Part shown: positions 60,578 to 64,000 of the stretch, in pieces | How positions within the stretch are numbered: position 1 is the stretch's first letter | How the letters are laid out: the number at the start of each line of letters is the position of its first letter | Source: Collybiopsis luxurians FD-317 M1 | Lineage: Eukaryota > Basidiomycota > Agaricomycetes > Agaricales > Omphalotaceae | Length of the DNA stretch: 64,000 nt | Assembly (NCBI GenBank): GCA_000827265.1 | Contig: KN834757.1 | Coordinates: 844,537 to 908,536 of the forward strand | Direction: 5' to 3' | Notes under the pieces: generated by a model | What the model was told of the DNA's origin: nothing | Database searches by the model: none | The model's input: the letters and a program-made list of their open reading frames with translations, nothing else | Program-made: the position numbers and the translations under genes

Positions 60578-62105
60578 ATGTCCATGTTCACTCCTGCGCC
60601 TCCTCCACCAACAAAGCTTGGCGAACTACGCGTTCTTTCCCCTAATGCAGGCATCCACGTCTCCCCCTTTTGCTTTGGTGGAATGAGCATCGGAGATAAA
60701 TGGAATGGAATGCTGGGATCAATGGATAAAGATGCAAGCTTCAAGCTCCTCGATGCTTATTTCGACATGGGTGGCAACTTTATCGGTAAATCTGAGGCGT
60801 AAATGACTATCAAAGTCGTCTTCTGACTGTTTTGATCTATTTAGATACCGCAAATAACTAGTAAGTCGCGCCTTCAAACATCCCTTGGTTCCATCCATTA
60901 AGGTCACATCAGTCAGGATGAAAGCTCTGAAGAATTCATCGGCGAATGGATGGAGAAACGCGGTATCAGAGATCAAATCGTCCTCGCTACAAAGGTGGAT
61001 CTTCTTCGCTGGCGTCTCGGTCCATCTTTTGATTTTCCCTTTACAGTACACGATGAACTTCAAATCTGGTAAAGACTCGATTGCACAAAAGGCCAATTAC
61101 ACAGGGAACAACCGCAAGTCGATGCATATCAGTGTCGAAGCTAGCTTGAAGAAGCTTCGAACGTCCTACATTGATTTGTTATACATTCATTGGTGGGACT
61201 ATGATACCTCCGTGAAAGAGGTTATGGATGGCCTGCATACACTCGTAATGCAAGGCAAAGTCCTCTATCTGGTAGGTCCAAGATGACCCGAAAATCTTCC
61301 TATTCACTACGATGTCCGTAGGGTATCTCCGACACACCTGCGTGGATAGTAGCACAGGCTAACGAGTACGCTCGATGCTGTGGCAAAACCCCGTTCTCTG
61401 TCTACCAAGGAAACTGGAATGTACTTGAACGCTCGTTCGAGCGCGATATCATTCCCATGGCTCGTTCCCTAGGTATGCGAGGTCTCCCATCGATCCTTTC
61501 GGACTACTCTGAACTTTTGGTCAAGGTCTAGCTCTCGCTCCCTGGGGTGTTCTTGCGCAAGGAAAACTTCGAACGGATGCGGAGGAGAAACGACGCCTGG
61601 AGAGTGGGGAGAAAGGACGAACAATAGGGCCAGACTGGCAAAGAACTGAAACTGAGGCAAAGATATCCCGTGCCTTGGAGAAAGTAGCGCAAGAGCTTGG
61701 GCTGGGTGAGAACATTAGTGCTGGTAAGCTTCTTTCTGGCGTGCTATACACCCTACATTTAGCGGTCGATCGTCTGTTTTTTTTTTCAGTCGCCATCGCG
61801 TACGTGATGCAAAAGACACCCTACGTATTTCCCATAGTTGGAGGGCGAAGAATAGAACAGCTCCAAGCAAACTTGAAGGCTCTGGACATTACCCTTAGCG
61901 AGGAGCAGATCCAGTTTATCGAAAATGTCATTCCATTTGATCCAGGATTCCCTCACAACATCATTGTAAGTTTTTCGCGTTAACCCGTGCTTCAGAATGT
62001 TTTGACCAAACTTCCGAACAGGGAGATGGAACGAACCCTTGGATAGGAATGCTCAACGCGATGGTTTACAGGAAGGTTCCTGCACAACAGCCAATCAAGC
62101 CCTGA
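60578..62105 (+). CDS. Aldo-keto reductase, aryl-alcohol dehydrogenase type, copy 2
   Basis: Paralogue of the gene at 21162-22726. [44 protein letters not shown] (Asp, Tyr of the tetrad), IVLATK (Lys), [17 protein letters not shown] (His), [83 protein letters not shown] and [19 protein letters not shown]. Six or more short introns at the same places as copy 1, so the copies come from gene duplication rather than retroposition. All tetrad residues are kept. Likely substrates are aromatic aldehydes; not decided by sequence. Confidence 0.9.
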
Positions 62106-63065
62106 AATTTGGATTCCCCTTGCGAGCATTGTAGCCGCAGCCCTTTTCCGTCGTCCCGTACCTTTGTCAGAGAAGTTCTCACAACATCTCACATAGATGG
62201 CACATTCCACGTTAAAATATATTCCACAGCATACAGTATACTACATATAACATCTAGATTTACGTAGACCTAACGTACTACAACCATTCATGTTTAGAGG
62301 CTTAGAGCTTGACATACTATATAACATTCCGCGACATTCCTAGTATTGTAAATACTCGAAGAATACTCAATTACTGTATTCCAATGCAAATCATTCGAGA
62401 CCTTCCCGCTTACCATCACCATCTTCCCAAAGGCAGAACTTTCAAACCTTCCTATCAGTCCAAAACGCATCCCCCCGGTCTGCCTTTAACACTTCTGGAT
62501 TGATGCCCTCCGCGGCATGACACGCAGAGGCACCGTACACCTCCCAGCAAGCCAAAGCTTAAGCCGACTCTTTTCAAGTGACTAAAAGTGAAACCGATTT
62601 GACGATGGCGCTATGTGTAAATAGATATTAGATATCAATTCGTGATTTAGCGCAGTTGAAGCGAAAAAAAAACACGACGTTACTTACCTGATTCAAGTTG
62701 CATACAGGTATAATGGATGCATTATGACATCCCAATGCATTCGATTCAACGTCAACAATCGAATCTTGACTGAAAACAGATGACTTAGCAATGACCACGC
62801 CTATGTAAAAGGTCCGTTATTGCTAAAAAGAAGCCGTAGAAGCCAATGTCAAACCCGGAGTCGTCGATCTTGAGATCATTGAAAACTCCTGGAAGTCAAA
62901 GCAGAACATATGAACTCCGATCGAGGATTGAGTGGAATACCTGCTAGTTACAGAACACCGACCCGCGAGGGATTGAGAACAGGCGTCTAACAGGTTATAG
63001 CGCTAATCTCCTCACTTCTGTGAGAAACGCCTACCAATTCCGTTTCATACTACCTCACCTTTGGG
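62106..63065. other. Intergenic region
   Basis: Upstream of the last gene. An A-run near 62664; nothing else recognised. Confidence 0.3.
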
Positions 63066-64000
63066 GTGATGAACAAAACATCTGCTCCGTCATCCATGAC
63101 GATGTCAGGAAGCTCATACACAACTCGAGAATCTTCAGCACTGCGGGCTGCTCGAGTCTTTCAGAAATGGCAAAAAGAGCTCCTGTCTGATATCTCGATA
63201 CAGCTCACCCCGTACTTGAACTATGCGTGGCACATTAAGGAGCGGGACTTAAGGGGAACAGTGAATTCAGCCGAAAAGAAGGAAATCAAGGGGGTGTATG
63301 CAAGAAGATACGATGAGTTGGAGAACGTAGCGATCGAACGATATTATTCAGTCTCCCAAGAACAAATACAGAAACTGCACCAATGTCAAGTAGATGGAAT
63401 CGAATGGATCGCTCCATCCAATATCTCGTCATTTCGTATAGTTGTCATTTACCTATCTTGGTTGTCGCTGATCACTGGTCATTTGGTAGATTCTCCTCCA
63501 TCGTGGTATCTCGATGACTCCAGCGGGAGTGTGCCACAAGCTCAGAGCAATCCAGACCAAATCGAAGACCCGATGAATCCGAGAGGCGGCGAATTCACTT
63601 TCGCCGGTGAAAATAGTGCCCATTCTCCGTCTCCAAAAATAGAACTCGATGGTCATGAGGTAGAAGTGACCAGTACCTTATTCTTCAATCGGATAGCTTT
63701 TCATCCAGTTGTTGACTAGTTTGCGGACATTGACCGACAAAACCAGAAGCGCGCGGAGCGAATTCAGAGGGAGGAAGAGCAATTGGTCAAGAGAGAAAGC
63801 GAAACAGATGCAAAGGAGACCCAGCTTCATAGGAAGGAGGAAGAATTACTGTCGCGAGAAGTTAATGTTCAGCAACGGGAAAGAAATTTGCAGAGCTTGC
63901 ATGCTTTGCAACAACGATTGGAGGATACTGAAAGGAAACTGGTTCAAGAAAAGAGGAAAAGTGACACTCTACGGGAAGAGCTGCAGAAAGAAGCCGAAAA
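63066..64000 (+). CDS. Unknown coiled-coil protein, 3' end outside window
   Basis: MMNKTSAPSSMTMSGSSYTT starts a multi-exon gene. A globular helical part (RAARVFQKWQKELLSDISIQ, RRYDELENVAIERYYSVSQE) is followed by an acidic linker and, after an intron with donor GAG|GTAGAA (63659) and acceptor GACTAG (63719), a long heptad coiled coil (FADIDRQNQKRAERIQREEE, LQRKEEELL-like repeats) to the window edge. A 54-base in-frame intron inside SSF..SPPSWYLDD is also possible. No family recognised. Confidence 0.6.

Overview
The window is nuclear DNA of a filamentous basidiomycete, most likely an Agaricomycete. Genes are dense and use short GT-AG introns of about 50-60 nt. Recognisable fungal housekeeping genes (RPB1, DPM1, Dbf2/Sid2 kinase, Kha1, Yop1, OST5, Dot1, a Nif1/Dsf2-like Sel1 protein) sit among F-box/LRR-type genes of the kind expanded in mushrooms. 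The species cannot be named from the sequence.

Layout. 1-3.8 kb: 5' two-thirds or so of RPB1 on the minus strand. 4.1-21 kb: an F-box neighbourhood with genes at 4.1, 7.8 and 19.3 kb, relics at 9.8, 12.8 and 14.8 kb, and a broken Dot1 copy wedged between two of the relics; DPM1, the Dbf2/Sid2 kinase and the K+/H+ antiporter lie between them. 21-26 kb: an aldo-keto reductase, a small candidate spliced gene, Yop1 and OST5. 26-42 kb: the most unusual region, with three paralogous multi-exon genes (hA, hB, hC) for short alpha-helical proteins of unknown function and two paralogous genes (gA, gB) for IRG-like (interferon-inducible) GTPases with a long N-terminal coiled coil. 43-49.4 kb: intact Dot1, divergent from a Sel1-repeat Nif1/Dsf2-like gene with a minisatellite in its last intron. 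50.8-52.8 kb: a rhamnogalacturonan acetylesterase and an unknown small protein. 54-64 kb: mostly gene-poor, with an F-box gene, a second aldo-keto reductase and the start of a coiled-coil protein gene.

Duplication is the theme of the window. hB plus a Dot1 pseudogene (34.5-39.7 kb) and hC plus intact Dot1 (39.9-45.2 kb) are two diverged copies of one roughly 5 kb unit. An 892 bp CACTA-type miniature element with 282 bp inverted arms sits at the stop codon of hB, and the paralogous site in hC is empty. Further Dot1 pieces lie at 13.3-14.4 and 31.2-31.45 kb, and a partial h last exon at 42.3 kb.

Candidate new system: the h proteins share a central motif (VPxLGMLKP followed by an amphipathic TLRxNxxLAxEI helix). 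It resembles the helical N-terminal domains (MLKL/HeLo-type) of cell-death effectors and fungal STAND receptors, but these proteins have no receptor or kinase part. They are clustered with IRG-like GTPases, a family known for animal cell-autonomous immunity. A helical effector plus GTPase module for fungal immunity or self/non-self recognition is an inference from domain resemblance and gene clustering, not something the sequence proves. gA keeps every G motif, while gB has Asp in place of the first P-loop glycine.
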